The translations under genes and the position numbers were made by a program. The notes under the pieces were generated by a model that had not been told where the DNA came from, did not search any database, and was given only the letters and a program-made list of their open reading frames with translations. This document shows, in pieces, positions 11,577 to 23,039 of a stretch of 64,000 bases of DNA (positions are counted from its first letter, which is position 1; each line of letters opens with the position of its first letter). Origin of the DNA: Cricetomys ansorgei (Eukaryota > Chordata > Mammalia > Rodentia > Nesomyidae); contig JAMJFZ010001816.1 of the NCBI GenBank assembly GCA_026225945.1, positions 8,211,001 to 8,275,000 of the forward strand, given 5' to 3'.

Positions 11577-13498
11577 GGGAAATCAAAACTACTTTGAGAT
11601 TCCGTCTTACACCTGTCAGAATGGCTGTGACCAATAACACAACTTATGCTGTGTTATTGGCAGCTCACGCTGGTGAGAATGTAGAATCATGGGAACACAC
11701 ATCCATTGCTGGTGGGATTGCAAACTTGATGGCCACTATAGAAATCACTATGGTGGTTCCTCAAAAAGTTGGAAATCATTTTTTTCTCAAGATCTAGCTA
11801 TGCCACTCTTGGGCATACCTCCAAAGAACACTTCATCGTACCACAAGGACACTTGCTCAACAATGTCCATTGTTTCTGTATTCATAATAGCCAGAAACTG
11901 GAAACAACCTAGATGTCCCTCAACTGAAGGATGAATAAAAAAAAAAGTGTGGTATATGTACACAACCGAATATTACTCAGTTGTTTAAAAAAAAAAAAAA
12001 GAATAACCTCACGAAATTTGCTGGCAAGTGGATGGAATTAGAATCATCCTGACTGAGGTCAAATCCAGAAAGATAATTATGGCATGCATTTGCTTTTATG
12101 TAGCTATTGGTCATTAAATAAATGACAATCAAGCTACAACCCATCAACCCAGAGAGGTTAGATATAGAGAAAGGTACTGGGGGGAACACATGGACATCCT
12201 TGGGAAGGTAAAATAGAATAGACTTTATGGGTGGACTGTGGGCAGGGGATGGGAATGGGAGAATCAGATGGGAAAGGGGAGGGGAAATGGGACTGAAGGA
12301 GTCAATTCGGGGACAGATGGCTAGAATTGAGAGGCATTTGAAGGGTAGTATGGAAAACAAATGCAGTGGAAACTTCCAAAAATATATGAAGTGATCCTAA
12401 TGAAGTCTCCAAATCATAAAAGAAACAGAGTTTCAATGGACCATCTCTTATCAGCAGATGAAGCTTCCAGTGTCAGAACTGGGTTACATCCAATTGAGTT
12501 GTTAGCCAAAGGAGTTTCATATAAATCTCCAAACAACCCAGGCCATTTCCAAGACTACAGGTTGCTCTCCACAATCTGATGGCAAGGATCCTTTGGTAAA
12601 GACAACACCTACACAGCTTACTAAACATGGAGGAGTTGAGCTGGTGCCTACATAGAACTGCATGCCAGTGTCTTTGGTTCAGGAAGCTACTCTGTGTGCT
12701 ACCAAAGGAGAAATGTAAACAGAAAGCCAGCCACAAAACCCTTTGCTCTACAATGGTGTCCTGCTGCAAAATATGTTAAAGCCATGGTGGCACAAAGCTT
12801 GTGGGAGTAAACAACCAATATCCTATTTGACTTAAGGCCTACTCCATGAGACGGAACCCATACCCGGTACTGCTTGTATGATGCAAAACCAGAGACTAGA
12901 TAGCCAGAGACCTAGGATAAAACCAAATACTAACTAGTCTTTAAAAAAAGTAACAATTAAAGGACTCCTGATGATATTCTGGTATATTCATAGATCAGTC
13001 CCTTACTCAGCCAGCATCAGAGAGCTTCTTCCTATAACAGATGGGAATAAATACAGAGACTCACAGACATTGAGAGAGATAGAAACCTTGGAACAGCCCT
13101 GAATGGGATGTCTCCATCAAAATCCCTCCCTCTGGGCTCAGGAAGTCCTCAGAAAAGGAGGCAGAAAAAGTGTTAAGAGCCAGAGGAGGTGGAGGACACC
13201 AGGAGAACAAGACTCTCCAAATCAACTGAGCAAGGCTCGTATGAACTCATGGAGACTGAAGAAGCAAGCGCAGGTCCTACTTTGGTCTGTACCAGGTCCT
13301 CAGAGTATATATTATAACTTTGAGTTTAGTGTTTTTATGGGATTCCTGAGTATATTCCTGAGCGGGTCTCTGATTCTAGTGTCTTCTCTTGGGCTCTTTT
13401 CATTCTTTTGGTTTGCCTTGTCCAATCTCAGTGTCTTTGTTTTATCTTATTATATTTTATTTTATTAAGAAAAAGAAAAAGAAAAAGAAAAAGAAAAC
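11577..13498 (+). mobile_element. L1 LINE (Lx-type), ORF2 C-terminus and complete 3' UTR
   Basis: Opens inside ORF2 at AAATCAAAACTACTTTGAGATT and follows the L1 3' order: ATGGCTGTGACC (11622), GGTGGGATTGCAAA (11711), GTATATGTACACAA near 11951-11964, then about 1.1 kb matching the muroid Lx 3' UTR. Examples are TTGGGTTACATCCAATTGAG-like sequence near 12480 and GGGATGTCTCCATCAAA at 13106. It ends in an AAAAAG hexamer tail at 13467-13498. ORF2 is broken. The 121-codon frame at 13103-13468 is 3' UTR, not a gene. Confidence 0.92.
13467..13498. repeat. (AAAAAG)n tail of the L1
   Basis: Five AAAAAG-type units, the 3' tail of the preceding L1. Confidence 0.9.
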
Positions 13499-13504
13499 GT
13501 CCAA

Positions 13505-13557
13505 CCTCATGTTGCTTTTGTTAAGTATTTGACCACAGCAACAACAAAAATGCAACT
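13505..13557 (+). mobile_element. MaLR-like LTR, 3' remnant
   Basis: CATGTTGCTTTTGTTAAGTATTTGACCACAGCAA matches the 3' terminal segment missing from the LTR at 11306-11576 (the usual 'ttgcttttgtcaggtattttatcacagcaa' order). The two parts therefore formed one LTR before the L1 inserted. Confidence 0.65.
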
Positions 13558-15225
13558 ATAAAACCCCCATCCTAGCCATTAGAAACCCACCATTCTAATT
13601 CTGAATATTATTAGCTTCTGGCATTAAGTTCAATTTTAACATAAACGTACACACTCCTAGAACTTTCATTTTTTCCTGAGGAAATTATCAGAAAGCAGTT
13701 GCCTTCGGTAGTTATAGTACGTTTTTTTTCTTTTTAGGAACTGAGAGGTACTCATAAGCATGTAAAACTGGAAGGTTCTGATCTATGTTGACCTGACCTA
13801 AACACCGTCACTCTGATCCTAGTAAGTGATCCTAAAGCAAACTACCCACAATGATCGATCTAGATCAGGAAGTACATTTGTTTGTTCATGCAGGAACGTA
13901 CTAAGTGGCATGTTCTACTTCTATGTAGGATAAGACCTTAAAGGAAGTCAGGGGAAGGGAACCTAATCAATATTATTTTATGAAAAAAAATCTATTTTCA
14001 ATAAAAGAAAAATGGAGGAAATGAATAAATAAAAGCATTTAATACATTTTTTTTTAAAAAAAGAAGACTTAAAAAAGATTGTTTTCAATATTTGTAAATA
14101 AATATTGTGCCTGAAATGAAACAGGGCAGGTAACCTTTGACCTGCTTGGGCAATGAGTCTCCACTCAGAAGCTACTTGACTCAGCTGATCTGTGACTAGT
14201 TCTCTGAGGAGCTACCCACAGGGCTGAGACCTGCCAGAGAAAACCTGGTACCCATGAGGATCTCTACCATGAATGGAGGGGGTGGGGGGTGCTAGGTAGA
14301 GGCAAACCGTGAAGATTCTCCCGTATCAGGAGCTGGAATTTCTGAGATTGAACTCAAGCTCTTCTAGTTACCAGGTGCTTGGTCTTTGTTCCTTTATCTT
14401 TCTTCACCTCCATTTTCTCATCCGTAACGAGAGGGAAGAAGAGGATTAAGGGTATAGCACGCTTAAAGTGTATTTTTGTTTGATATATAAATATCTGCGC
14501 TAGAAAGCAACTAGGAAAGGGAGGGTCGAATCATAAGGTATAATGACTGCATGGAGTTTTGAGGTTTGGAGCAGGAAGTTGCTAAGCACGGGGAAGAGGA
14601 GGTGGAATCGTTGCTTAGAAACAGCTGAAGTTGCTTGGGTAACTTCGGGTAACTGAGAAGAGAGACAGGGGAAGAGGAAAGCTCATGAGAAACAATCCCA
14701 AAACGAAACGCTTAAGACAATAATTCACTACCAACTCACAAATTTATGGGACTAATGAGCAGAACTGGGAGTTCTTGAGCTGTTACACTAAGATGGTAAC
14801 TGGATCTGGACATGTCTGAAGATTTCTTCTGTGTTATTTTGGTTCCTAACGTGACAAGCCTGGGCTCTCTCCTGCAATGTGGGCCCAGTGTGGGCAGAAT
14901 GGTTTTCCCTGCAGCTTCTCTTAGAATGAGACAGAAAATGTAAAGAGTGCCCCCTAAAAAGTCTGGATTTTGGACCCTGCCTGCCCAGTGATACCTCCAG
15001 CATCCTCTGTTGGCTGGAAATGATCCAAATGAGTTCGGATTCAGAGGAGGGTGCTCAAACACAGATTTTGACTGAAGAAGGGTCAAAGAATCTAGAGGCT
15101 TTTACTGTGCTCAAGGAATGTTAAGGGGCAGGGTTCTAAATGGAAGTAAAAAACTCGAACAACTGTACGTCAGACATCATTTTGTCAGATTAGTACTTTA
15201 TTTGACTTTAGATTTTTTTCTTTTA
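13558..15225. other. Unassigned sequence
   Basis: About 1.7 kb of AT-rich sequence with no named repeat. The 14736-15086 minus-strand frame is short and domain-free. A G-rich run lies at 14277-14290. Confidence 0.5.
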
Positions 15226-15345
15226 GATGCATTTATTTTTATTTTACGTGTAGGAGTGCTCACCTGCATGTATGCACGTGCACTTTGTGTATGCCTGGTG
15301 CCTGAGGAGGTCAGACGAGGGCATCAGACCCACTGGGCAGTTTTG
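15226..15345 (-). mobile_element. B3-type SINE fragment (3' half)
   Basis: The minus strand carries the 3' half of a B3: the tail region ATTTATTTTTATTTTACGTG (15231-15250), GTGCCTGAGGAGGTCAGA and GAGGGCATCAGACCC. The tRNA-like head is missing or unrecognisably diverged beyond about 15345. Confidence 0.7.
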
Positions 15346-15475
15346 AGAACAAAATCCCACCTACGTGTGGATCGTGTGTTAAATGGGAGGATTCCTATGT
15401 GTCAGTCTCCAGCAAATAGCTAAGTGCTTCGTACGGGGAACATGTTGCTTTCTTCACCATTAAAAATTAGTCATG

Positions 15476-15665
15476 CTAGCTGGGCACAGTGGAACACTTC
15501 TTTTATCCCAGCACTTGGGAGACAGAGACAGATGAGATGGATCTCTGTGAGTTTGAGACCAGCCTGATCTACACAGTGAGTGCCAAGCCAGTCAGGGCTG
15601 CATAGGGAGAACTTGTCTTTAAAAAAAAAAAAGAGAGAGAGAGAGAGAAAGAAAGAAAGAAAAAA
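15476..15665 (+). mobile_element. B1 SINE with GA-rich tail
   Basis: CTGGGCACAGTGG, TTTATCCCAGCACTTGGGAG, GATCTCTGTGAGTTTGAGAC and CTACACAGTGAG are the B1 order. An A-run plus GAGA/GAAA microsatellite (15620-15665) is the tail. Possible duplication AGTCATG / AGTTATG at the two ends. Confidence 0.9.
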
Positions 15666-15744
15666 GTTATGTGCCTCAAAATAGTTTCTAATTGTTTTTC
15701 TCAAGATTAGGGTTTATTACTAAAGAGCACTTGAATGCATCCTA

Positions 15745-15905
15745 ATTGTTATGTGCTAGGCAAAATCCTAAGTGCCTTATAAATACATCACTTTCTCATC
15801 ATCACTCCCTACAAGATGTGTATATTAATGCAGCAACGCATAGTTGGAAGCATAGCTAACCAGTGACAGCTGGGATTCAAACCTGTGCAGCTAAATCCAG
15901 CATTT
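15745..15905 (-). mobile_element. MIR SINE
   Basis: TATGTGCTAGGCAAAATCCTAAGTGCC, then CTCATCATCACTCCCTACAAG, then AGCTAACCAGTGACAGCTGGGATTCAAACC: the reverse-complement order of the mammal-wide MIR. Highly diverged, as expected of its age. Confidence 0.8.
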
Positions 15906-15982
15906 GTACTTTGGAGCACAACACGTAACTGCTATTTCTTTCCCGTGATACCACCATTCTAGCCTCTGGTTTGCTTCCTGAC

Positions 15983-16341
15983 TGTCTCGGGGTTTCTATT
16001 GCTGTGGATGAGATATCATGACCACAACAACTCTTACAAAGGAAAACATTTGGTTGGGGCTGGCTTGTAAGTTTAGGGATTTGGTCCCTTATCAGAAACA
16101 GAAGCAAAGAGGCATGCAGGCAGACATGGTGATGGGTAAGAAGCCAAGAGTTCTACATTGTATCAGCAGACAGCAGGAAGAGAGAGTGACTCTGGGTCTG
16201 GCTTGAGCTTCTGAAACCTCAAAGCCCTCCCCCAGTGACTCACTTCCTCCAACAAGGCCACACCTACTCCAATAAGGCCACACCTCCTAATAGTGCCAAT
16301 CCTATGGGCCTATGGGTGCCATTTTTATTCAAACCACCACA
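15983..16341 (-). mobile_element. ERVL/MaLR-type solo LTR with exact 5-bp target duplication
   Basis: On the plus strand it runs from TGTCTCGGGG to CCACCACA, giving TG...CA ends, and is flanked on both sides by CTGAC (15978-15982 and 16342-16346). Its reverse complement opens TGTGGTGGTTTGAAT and includes AGGTGTGGCCTTGTTGGAGG, the order of a common rodent LTR. The copy at 37045-37379 is the same family in the other orientation. It contains no internal retroviral sequence, so it is a solo LTR. Confidence 0.85.
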
Positions 16342-16558
16342 CTGACTATATGACTACTTGAAGCTTTGTATTGTTCTCAGGTCCCTATTGGCAAAAGTCC
16401 TCACTCAGTCTTCAGTGCATCTGCAATATCTAGCATTGCATTTAGTAAATGTAAGGTACTGAGTTAATGGTTTTGCCTGTATTCTACTCATGATAAAGAT
16501 ATGTAAACGATGTTTAAGCACTCTGATCTCTTTGCAACAGAACTATAGTAACAGCAAT

Positions 16559-16770
16559 ATTTTTTTTGGGAGGGGGGAGAGTAGTGGGGGCTGGAGCTAG
16601 GGTCTCATATAACCTAGACTAGTCTGGAATGTGCTATGCAGTTGAGGACAACCTTGAACCTATAATCCTCTGGTCTCCATCTACCGAATGTTGGATTACT
16701 TATATGTGCCACCAGAGCATCATGCATAGTAGGAAGGACTCTACCCACCGAGCTGTATCTCTAACCCTAC
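16559..16770 (-). mobile_element. B4-type SINE
   Basis: Antisense B1-like part (AGGGTCTCATATAACC... TGGATTACTTATATGTGCCACCA), followed by an antisense tRNA/ID-like part (GCATCATGCATAGTAGG...CTCTACCCACCGAGCTG). This B1-ID fusion order defines B4. Diverged. Confidence 0.75.
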
Positions 16771-17275
16771 AGTCATGCTGCAATAATTACCTTTGTATCC
16801 CTCTCATACTTTCTCACAGAGTCTAGGCACTTATATTTTATTGCACTCCAGCAGGAATGAAGTGTAAAAAATTAGATTTCAAGACAAGATTAGTTGGCAA
16901 AAATTGCTCAAGCAGTAATATTGTACATGAATTGGAAGGCCATATGGCATTTCTGGACCAAATAGCTCTTATAATAATGGTGCCTCATTAAAAATCTGCT
17001 AATGATTTTTAGTACTTTCATGAGATCATGGCTAATAATGTCTATAGTCAATAAAACAGGATGATATATAATCTGTTTGAGGACATTGTTGACAAATGCC
17101 TATGTTATAGGCAGACAGTGAACATGTATCATACTTACCAAATTATCCTAAACATTTAAAGAATTCAGTAAAAGTTCCTTTTATTTATTTACTATGGGTT
17201 AGCACCATCTATATTATTTACAAATTTTAAGGTACAAAAATCTATAGTTTAATCACAAAACTACACACATCCAAT
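16771..17275. other. Unassigned sequence
   Basis: AT-rich DNA without recognised elements. Confidence 0.5.
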
Positions 17276-17353
17276 TTATATATATGTATACATAGTATTA
17301 TATATACATACAAAATATGTATATATAATATATATGTATTTATATAATATATA

Positions 17354-17427
<74 letters not shown>
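17276..17427. repeat. TA-(TG)n-(TA)n compound microsatellite
   Basis: Irregular TATATGTA motifs (17276-17356), then about 16 uninterrupted TG units, then about 20 TA units to 17426. Alternating purine-pyrimidine over about 70 bases. Confidence 0.97.
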
Positions 17428-17429
<2 letters not shown>

Positions 17430-17439
17430 ATATTGGGAA

Positions 17440-17570
17440 GGGCTGTTGAGATAAGGTTTTACTCTGCAGCCAAGAGGAGCTAGCCTTGAACTTGTGAAAA
17501 TCCTCCTTGCCTCAGCCTCTTTTGAGTTCTGGAATTTTGGGCACGGGGACTATGCTATAGTTCACAGACA
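17440..17570 (-). mobile_element. Old B1 / proto-B1 fragment
   Basis: TTGAGATAAGGTTTTACTCTGCAGCC, GAGCTAGCCTTGAACTTGTG and CCTTGCCTCAGCCTC are the antisense B1 order. Too diverged for a subfamily. Confidence 0.7.
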
Positions 17571-18914
17571 TAATTTATACAAGTCTTTTGACAAATAGAA
17601 AAGATTTTTAACAGATGTGTAATGGAAAGATGGGGGGATAGATCTGGGAGGAATTATATGTATTCCAACCAAATATATCAAAGGATATTGCATGAACTTC
17701 TCAAAGAGTTAATAAAAACATTATACTGAAAAGTTTAATTTCCTAGGTAAAAGCAAATTTGTGAGAAAGTGGTGACTATAATCCCAATTTCCCAAGGAGA
17801 TTAATTTGACTTATCCTTTTGAAGAGTTGAAACTCCTTGTTGAAAACAAGCTCAACATATATAAATTGTATGTGTGTGTACTATACATATACATATATAT
17901 TTGGAATACAGTATTTAAAAATATTTCTTCTGAGCATTTTTAGTCACAAATGGTCTGTTTAAATATTTTTTGAAATGAATTTATTTAGAAGTATGGATCA
18001 TTTTATACTCCAGGGTTTATGCCTATCTCTGAGTGTATTTTGGTTTAGTTCAGTTTTTTTTGTTTTTATTTTGTTTGTTTGTTTTTACAAAAAATGAAAC
18101 AAATTTTTTTTTACAGAAATTAAGCAAATTTGGAGACTCTGAGAAAATAAACATACGGAAAAAAAAGGCAACTTCAATATTGTTTTAATAAAAGCATGTT
18201 TTTCTTATTAAATTTTTGAGATGGATTAAAGATGCACAAAACACAAGCCAGAAACATAGCTGAAATCACATAGGCTTAGAGATCCAGTAAACTGAAGGTC
18301 CCAAGCCCCCAACCCCTTTCAGAGTTGTGGTTTCCAAACTAAGTGTGACTGTTCATTTGATTTGATGGCTGTCTGCATTGGACCAAAAAAAGCTCATACT
18401 TTGCTTCTTTAAAAACACATCTCATATTTTTAAATATGAGATAGCTAGACAGTGTTTAGCCTTTTTTTTCTTCTCCCCGCCCCTGACAGAGAAGAACTCC
18501 AACCATACCAGAAATCTCAACCACAACCAAACCAGCAGAGAGAGTGCTGATGGAAGTTGGGTGGTTACTACCAAAACATCAGGGAGGCATTCTTAAAAGA
18601 ACAAAAGTTTTCGGGTATAGTGAGAAACCACCACCCGTTAAGTTATTAAGATACACATGACCACTGACATGGAACTTGATCAACGAAAATGATTATGTAT
18701 GCCTTAGTGAAGAGTCAAGTCTACAATAACTAGCTCACAATAACTAGCTCACATGTCCCTGCCACCCAGTTCTGAGATTCTCTGTTTCTAGGTTTAAGGC
18801 AAGCCTGTGGCCATGCAAAGAGAAGAATGTAGCTGGAAATGCTTTTACGTTTACTTTTATTGATGTCCCCCAAATGGTCAGGCTGGGAAGAGAAATTACT
18901 AACAGCCTAACAAA
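17571..18914. other. Unassigned sequence with a perfect palindrome
   Basis: AT-rich, with T-runs at 18053-18115. Contains an 11-base-arm hairpin at 18419-18442. The tandem duplicate of ACAATAACTAGCTC at 18723-18752 is a local slippage product. No gene. Confidence 0.5.
18419..18442. repeat. Perfect inverted repeat, 11-base arms
   Basis: ATCTCATATTT, two T bases, then AAATATGAGAT. The arms are exact reverse complements. Confidence 0.95.
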
Positions 18915-19025
18915 CTGGAAAAGATCTTAAAGATCATCGTATCAGTCCCTTCTTCATTCACACATTTTAAAAAAAAATGCGTCTCAGAGAAATTCTTGAA
19001 TTCATAGTTATTTGACACCTAGCTC
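18915..19025 (+). mobile_element. MIR/L3-like ancient repeat fragment
   Basis: AAAGATCTTAAAGATCATCGTATCAGTCCCTTCTTC, then TGCGTCTCAGAGAAATTCTTGAATTC, then TTGACACCTAGCTCAT follow the 'agagatcatctagtccaaccc...gaggctcagagaa...cacacagct' order of ancient mammalian repeats. Weak. Confidence 0.4.
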
Positions 19026-19350
19026 ATACCAACGTCTAATATAAAGTACCAAATTCCCAAAGTAGTCTTTTGATTCAAATGCATATAGTAAATAACGGCT
19101 ATAAAAGTATCAAGAAGGCAAGGAGAACATTATTTGTACAAGAGAAATTGATTTACAGACACCCCAGTCCATTTGAGAGAAACTTACAGTATCAACTCAA
19201 ATTTTAAAAAGTTACTGGTATGAGATTTCAATGACTGTTTCTGTTATTAAATTATGACTGCAGTTTCTTAGGCGAGTGGCTGAATAAACCGAAGTGTCCA
19301 GAGGCAGAACGACTTATACCAAGACACGAAGTTGGTTGCACACGGACGTA

Positions 19351-19363
19351 ATTGCCAGGCAAC
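19351..19363. promoter_or_regulatory. X-box-like (RFX) palindrome, candidate only
   Basis: ATTGCC-A-GGCAAC is close to the RFX consensus (GTTGCC...GGCAAC) with a one-base spacer. It lies in a repeat-poor part. A motif match alone says nothing about use. Confidence 0.25.
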
Positions 19364-21513
19364 TGAGTCCTCGTCTGTAACTTCCTCCTTTGCCATCTCT
19401 TTGCTCATACTCATTCCCAATAAATATGTGCTTTAGGGACAGATTAGAGATCAATATCATAAGGGATCATGACTGGGAAAGGAAGTAACTTTTTCTTTGC
19501 TCTAGTAGCCAGTAGGGCCCAGGTGTTTAGCAGCGGACAGACTTATGGGAACCCATCCAGAGCGAAGGGGTTTACAAGTGGTTACAATGAGTTATTTAGG
19601 TCACTGCCTGGTGCCAGGCTGTTCTGCCAAAAGGCCATGTTGTCACGCTGCATGGAACCCAAAGGTTGTTTTGGAAGTCACTTCTGCTTGCTGGATTTCA
19701 GAATATGAGATGGAATGTGTAGGGGAAGTAAGGTTTGTATTGAATTGTATCAATGATTAAAAAAAAAAATAGTAAAAGCTTGTTTAGTCAAATAAATTCT
19801 CAGTCGAGTTCCATAAAGCCCGTTTCTCTTATTTTAGAGCGACAGACTGAAACATCTTTTAACGTGGTGCCATAATGTGACATGGAATAAAAGAATGAAT
19901 GCAATTCCTGCAGGAGACACCAGGATCACTGCAGGAATCACCGGGTACACTGCAACTATTCCTTGAGCGGGGTACTGTTGCCGACATGTGAACATGAAGG
20001 GTTTGGTTACTGTCTGCGTGGAACGGCTCACAGAAAGCCCGTGATGTTCCACTGAAGGATTTTAACTTTGTAAGGGCTGCGATGTTATTGTCAGGACATA
20101 CCAACCTATCACAGTCTTAGGAACTTAACATTCTGTGGACCTGAAGTGCATAATAGGAACCCTGAGAGCTTACAGCCTTCTGTGTCAGCTTAGTATTTTA
20201 GTACATTGTGCTACCATTGACATTGGCACATATTGTTCCTGCCTCAGGCATTAGATGTCTAATTTGATCAATTTCAGACCCTATAATTTGAATTCAAGCC
20301 AAACCACAATCAAATCATAAAATTTCTAAAGCTGCCCCCATCTTGGAAACGTCATATGCGAGTGGCGAAGCGGGAACTAGCTAGACAAGGGGTAAATACA
20401 GCCTGTTTTAATGAATTTGGCATCTGATCCTTACATGAGGCTACCAATCCACTAACTGTGATTTACACATCTTGATTAACTTTTCATTACCTTGTATGTC
20501 TGCTCGAGAAAATTCTATCCCCATGCACCATGCAAACCAAAATATACTAAAGTTCAAGTTTCAAAGTGCGAAATACAGTGTTCTGTGGGTCCTTGAAAAT
20601 ATCTGAGGTCTGCATATTGGGCACTAAAAGTAATCCGAGAGGAAGGGATGCTTTCCTATGTGCAGAAAGTAAGCCTGTTAGAAGCATAGATGGCTTTGGC
20701 AGTCCTTGTGTCTGAGGAATTGTATGCTCCGTTCTAAATCCTTTTGGAAATTGCCAGTTTGATATAATAACGTTGCAGGAAACCACTCAAATTGAACATG
20801 TTTGTTGTTTTATGTTGTGCCAGGCAAATGTCAGAACAATGCCAGGAGACCAGAGTAATTTAGAATTAGAGCTAGCAGGAGGGGAGGGGAGGGGAGGAAA
20901 CCAGAAGCAAAAGAGAGGATGCAAACAGGGTGAAAGGTAACGTTAGTTTTATAGTAGTTTTATAGTAGAAAATGAACTCTTGCTTTTGAGAATTCGAAGC
21001 AAAACAGATTGTGTCTTCTAAGTTGTTTTGTGGCCAATAGCATGGCATCGAATGTGAAAATTTTGTTGTAGAATTTACTTATTGTGGTAAAAACTGTTCT
21101 GGTAGCTCTCCATCCATTGCTCGATGATGTTGGGAGCAATGAATATTAAACAAATGGTTCGCTTGGAGAACTCTTTCATAGAGTCTCTTTGTTATAGTTT
21201 TATGATCTTCTTAGTCTTGAATATTAATCTTTTACTTCTGGGATGTTTTCCTCATCGCATGTCTCAGTTACACAGTGTGCTCTACAAATTATCTCACTTA
21301 TTCAGAACAATTCATACGAACCATGTCTCCACTCTCATGTAGGAGGACTCAGTGTGACATAGCCACCCCCCCCCCGCCATTGACCTAATTTTCCTAGGTT
21401 TGACAGTTTAAATAGAACTTATTGGTTAGAATATCAAATAGTCCTTCAGGAATTTATCTTTCCAGAAAGACCCACCTTGCAGAAGCTGCATGAATGGCCA
21501 TGGCAACTTTGTC

Positions 21514-21547
21514 TTTTGGTTTGGTTTGGTTTGGTTTGGTTTGGTTT
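21514..21547. repeat. (GGTTT)n pentanucleotide microsatellite
   Basis: Six to seven GGTTT units, with a degenerate last unit TTTAG. Confidence 0.95.
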
Positions 21548-23039
21548 AGTTTTAGTGGCTTCTCATAAATTAGGAACTTGATCCTCTCCTCCAGGCTGTG
21601 GATGATACCCTAATGAACAGAAGGGTTGCTTTATTTGTTTATTTACTAACCTTTGAGGATTTAACCCGAATAGCACCTGACACATTAGTGGCCATGCTAG
21701 TCCTGTTAGTGTCGGCATAGAGCACTGTCTAAGTTTATCAGAAAAAACCTCTTGCTCCTCTCCGCTCAAATAATAAACCCAGCACTGAGTACATGTTCTT
21801 TATTTTGCTGCATTATTATTGCATTTGAACAAATTTCATACTGATTATAATAGAATGCTATTGATCTATTTTATTTCTCGTATTAGGTAAAACAAAACAA
21901 ACCTAAAATTCTTGTTGTTTTCTCTCAAAAAAATAGTCCAGCTTTGGTAGCAGCCAGTTGATGAAGACTATCATATTTTCAAACAAGTAATATCACACTC
22001 AGTAATTTTTCCCAAATCAGAATTTGGATACTTAATCATTTCTTAAGCAATATTAACATTTACTGTTAGAAACATATTCATCTTATTCTTCTAAAATAGA
22101 AGATTTTATTTTTGTGTGCATGCTGAAATATTGTTTCCTATGAGAAATGGCTATGGTAGGTTTGGGGTACCTATTGCTTGTATTTAGCAGATACAAATGG
22201 AAAAATAAAGGTACCTATGGGGGTAAAACAGCAAAACCTATTCCCAAATCATTATTAAATTAACCCAATGTCCTGCTTCTCTTGATTCATGACATTGTTG
22301 TGAATCATGAAAGCTGTGTGTGACCCAAATAAACTAGAAGCAATAGATACATGAAAAGTAAAGTGATGGATACTTAGCTGTACTAGTTGGCTAGACTTCC
22401 TTACTATGGGACCATGAACTAGTTGGGTTAAGCGTCACCTTCTTATGAAACATAGTGGTTTAACTACACAAGGCAGATATTTGGGACTTCGCTACCACCA
22501 TTCCTCGGCATACAAGCATCAAATTATATAGCTTTGGAATGCATCGTGTGATTCTGTTCTGTTTTAATAACTGCTGTTGAGTTGACTCAAGTTCCAAAAA
22601 AACGTCATTAAATGAACCTTAACTAGGGATTAGTATAGAATTTCAAGCAATTTCTGAATGACCCTAAACATACCTTTGCCATTTTGAACTACATATTTAT
22701 ATAAGTGGCATTTTTAGCACTAATGGTTAAAAATTTGAATAGCAATGTCCTGTGTCCTACAGTATCAAATATTCAGCCATCATTTAATTCTTTATATAAA
22801 AAGGAAAGAAGCATATCCCTCTCATCCAATACTAGGCCTGTGTTCCTCTTTAATAAATTGTAAAAATCATATGTATACCAAAGAATTTTTTAAATTAAAT
22901 TTATTATAATTAATAAATGTTTGGTTTGTATAGTTTTATATATGTATATACCTGGAGTCATGTAAAATGTTTTTTAGAAAAAAAGGGTCATAAGTAGTAA
23001 ACATTTAGGAAGTCTTGTCTTAAACAACAGAAATACTAT

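Larger units (their letters stand above)
19026..23039. other. Long stretch without assigned repeats, about 4 kb
   Basis: Nothing I can name over 4 kb except microsatellites. It includes an X-box-like palindrome ATTGCCAGGCAAC at 19351-19363, a (GGGGA) cluster at 20881-20897, a C-run at 21366-21376 and a GGTTT array at 21514-21547. Short open frames (for example 19469-19708) show no domain. Low repeat density is compatible with selective constraint, but this cannot be judged without comparison. Confidence 0.45.

Noticed and set aside
13103..13468. 121-codon plus-strand ORF with a hydrophobic C-terminus
   Set aside because: Lies wholly in an L1 3' UTR.
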